Shown here: piece after piece, positions 63,929 to 64,000 of the stretch
Layout: each line of letters starts with the position of its first letter
How positions within the stretch are numbered: position 1 is the first letter of the stretch
NCBI RefSeq assembly: GCF_000688515.1
Contig: NZ_JHZK01000009.1
Span: 39,167-103,166 of the forward strand
Source of the DNA: Afifella pfennigii DSM 17143
GTDB lineage: Bacteria > Pseudomonadota > Alphaproteobacteria > Rhizobiales > Afifellaceae
DNA length: 64,000 nucleotides
Reading direction: 5' to 3'
Position numbers and translations under genes: made by a program
The notes under the pieces: generated by a model
Told to the model about the DNA's origin: nothing
What the model saw: only the letters and a program-made list of their open reading frames with translations
Databases searched by the model: none

Positions 63929-64000
63929 GGTGATTTCGTAAAGGAGGGTTTCTGGCTCATCGTAACCGCCAAGGAGTGGAGATGAGACAGAAACCCGGAA
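63898..64000 (+). mobile_element. Start of an IS3-type element (runs off window)
   Basis: Begins with TGTCCGGGATCAG inside the IS4-type gene. The downstream 70 bp look like the leader of IS3-type elements, ending with a good ribosome site and an ATG. The boundary is inferred from the loss of IS4 homology. Confidence 0.5.
63982..64000 (+). CDS. IS3-type OrfA start (partial)
   Basis: ATG at 63982 with AAGGAG 5 bases upstream, reading MRQKPG, the start seen in OrfA proteins of IS3-type elements. Only six codons are in the window, so this rests on the short N-terminus and context. Confidence 0.45.

Overview
The window looks like the chromosome of a high-GC alphaproteobacterium, most likely Hyphomicrobiales (Rhizobiales). 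The left end carries the CtrA cell-cycle module found in that group (sciP, fliJ-like, ctrA, chpT, and a DUF1134/EipA envelope gene), plus a protocatechuate 3,4-dioxygenase pair. Genus-level placement is not possible from the sequence alone. I see no rRNA, tRNA or CRISPR array.

Layout. 1-7.5 kb: mnmA (cut by the window edge), sciP, an aminotransferase/sulfotransferase-like pair, fliJ-like, ctrA with a clear terminator, chpT divergent from eipA, and a coiled-coil membrane protein. Degenerate CtrA boxes lie upstream of sciP, between fliJ and ctrA, and between chpT and eipA. 7.6-12.8 kb: pcaH-pcaG, a ferredoxin reductase, and a ThDP enzyme divergent from a MarR regulator. 13-21 kb: a YadGH-like exporter, a DUF4424 protein, a DUF6625-like protein, a three-gene ABC system (MlaC-like protein, LolD-like ATPase, FtsX-like permease) and an orphan DUF2793 phage/GTA-fibre-like gene.

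21-62.6 kb is a very large surface-polysaccharide locus, mostly on the minus strand with many 1-35 nt gene overlaps. Nucleotide-sugar genes are manC and manB (GDP-mannose), an AlgD-like GDP-mannose dehydrogenase, a WecB-like UDP-GlcNAc 2-epimerase and a UDP-glucuronate 4-epimerase. Assembly genes are five GT4 enzymes, one membrane GT2, one GT-C protein and a flippase-like membrane protein. Tailoring genes are three AsnB-type amidotransferases, seven methyltransferase domains (one fused to a FemAB-like domain), a polysaccharide deacetylase, a Gfo/Idh oxidoreductase, an aldo/keto-reductase-like TIM-barrel protein and a cytosolic heparinase-like protein. Export is by one ABC permease (Wzm) and two adjacent full-length ATPases (Wzt), each with its own C-terminal glycan-recognition-type domain. 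Together the genes suggest an acidic glycan whose uronic acids are amidated and which is heavily methylated, polymerised in the cytosol and exported by an ABC route. The structure is inference.

62.7-64 kb is a pile-up of insertion-sequence fragments: a 5'-truncated DDE transposase, the first ~38 codons of an IS4-type transposase, and the start of an IS3-type element that runs off the window.
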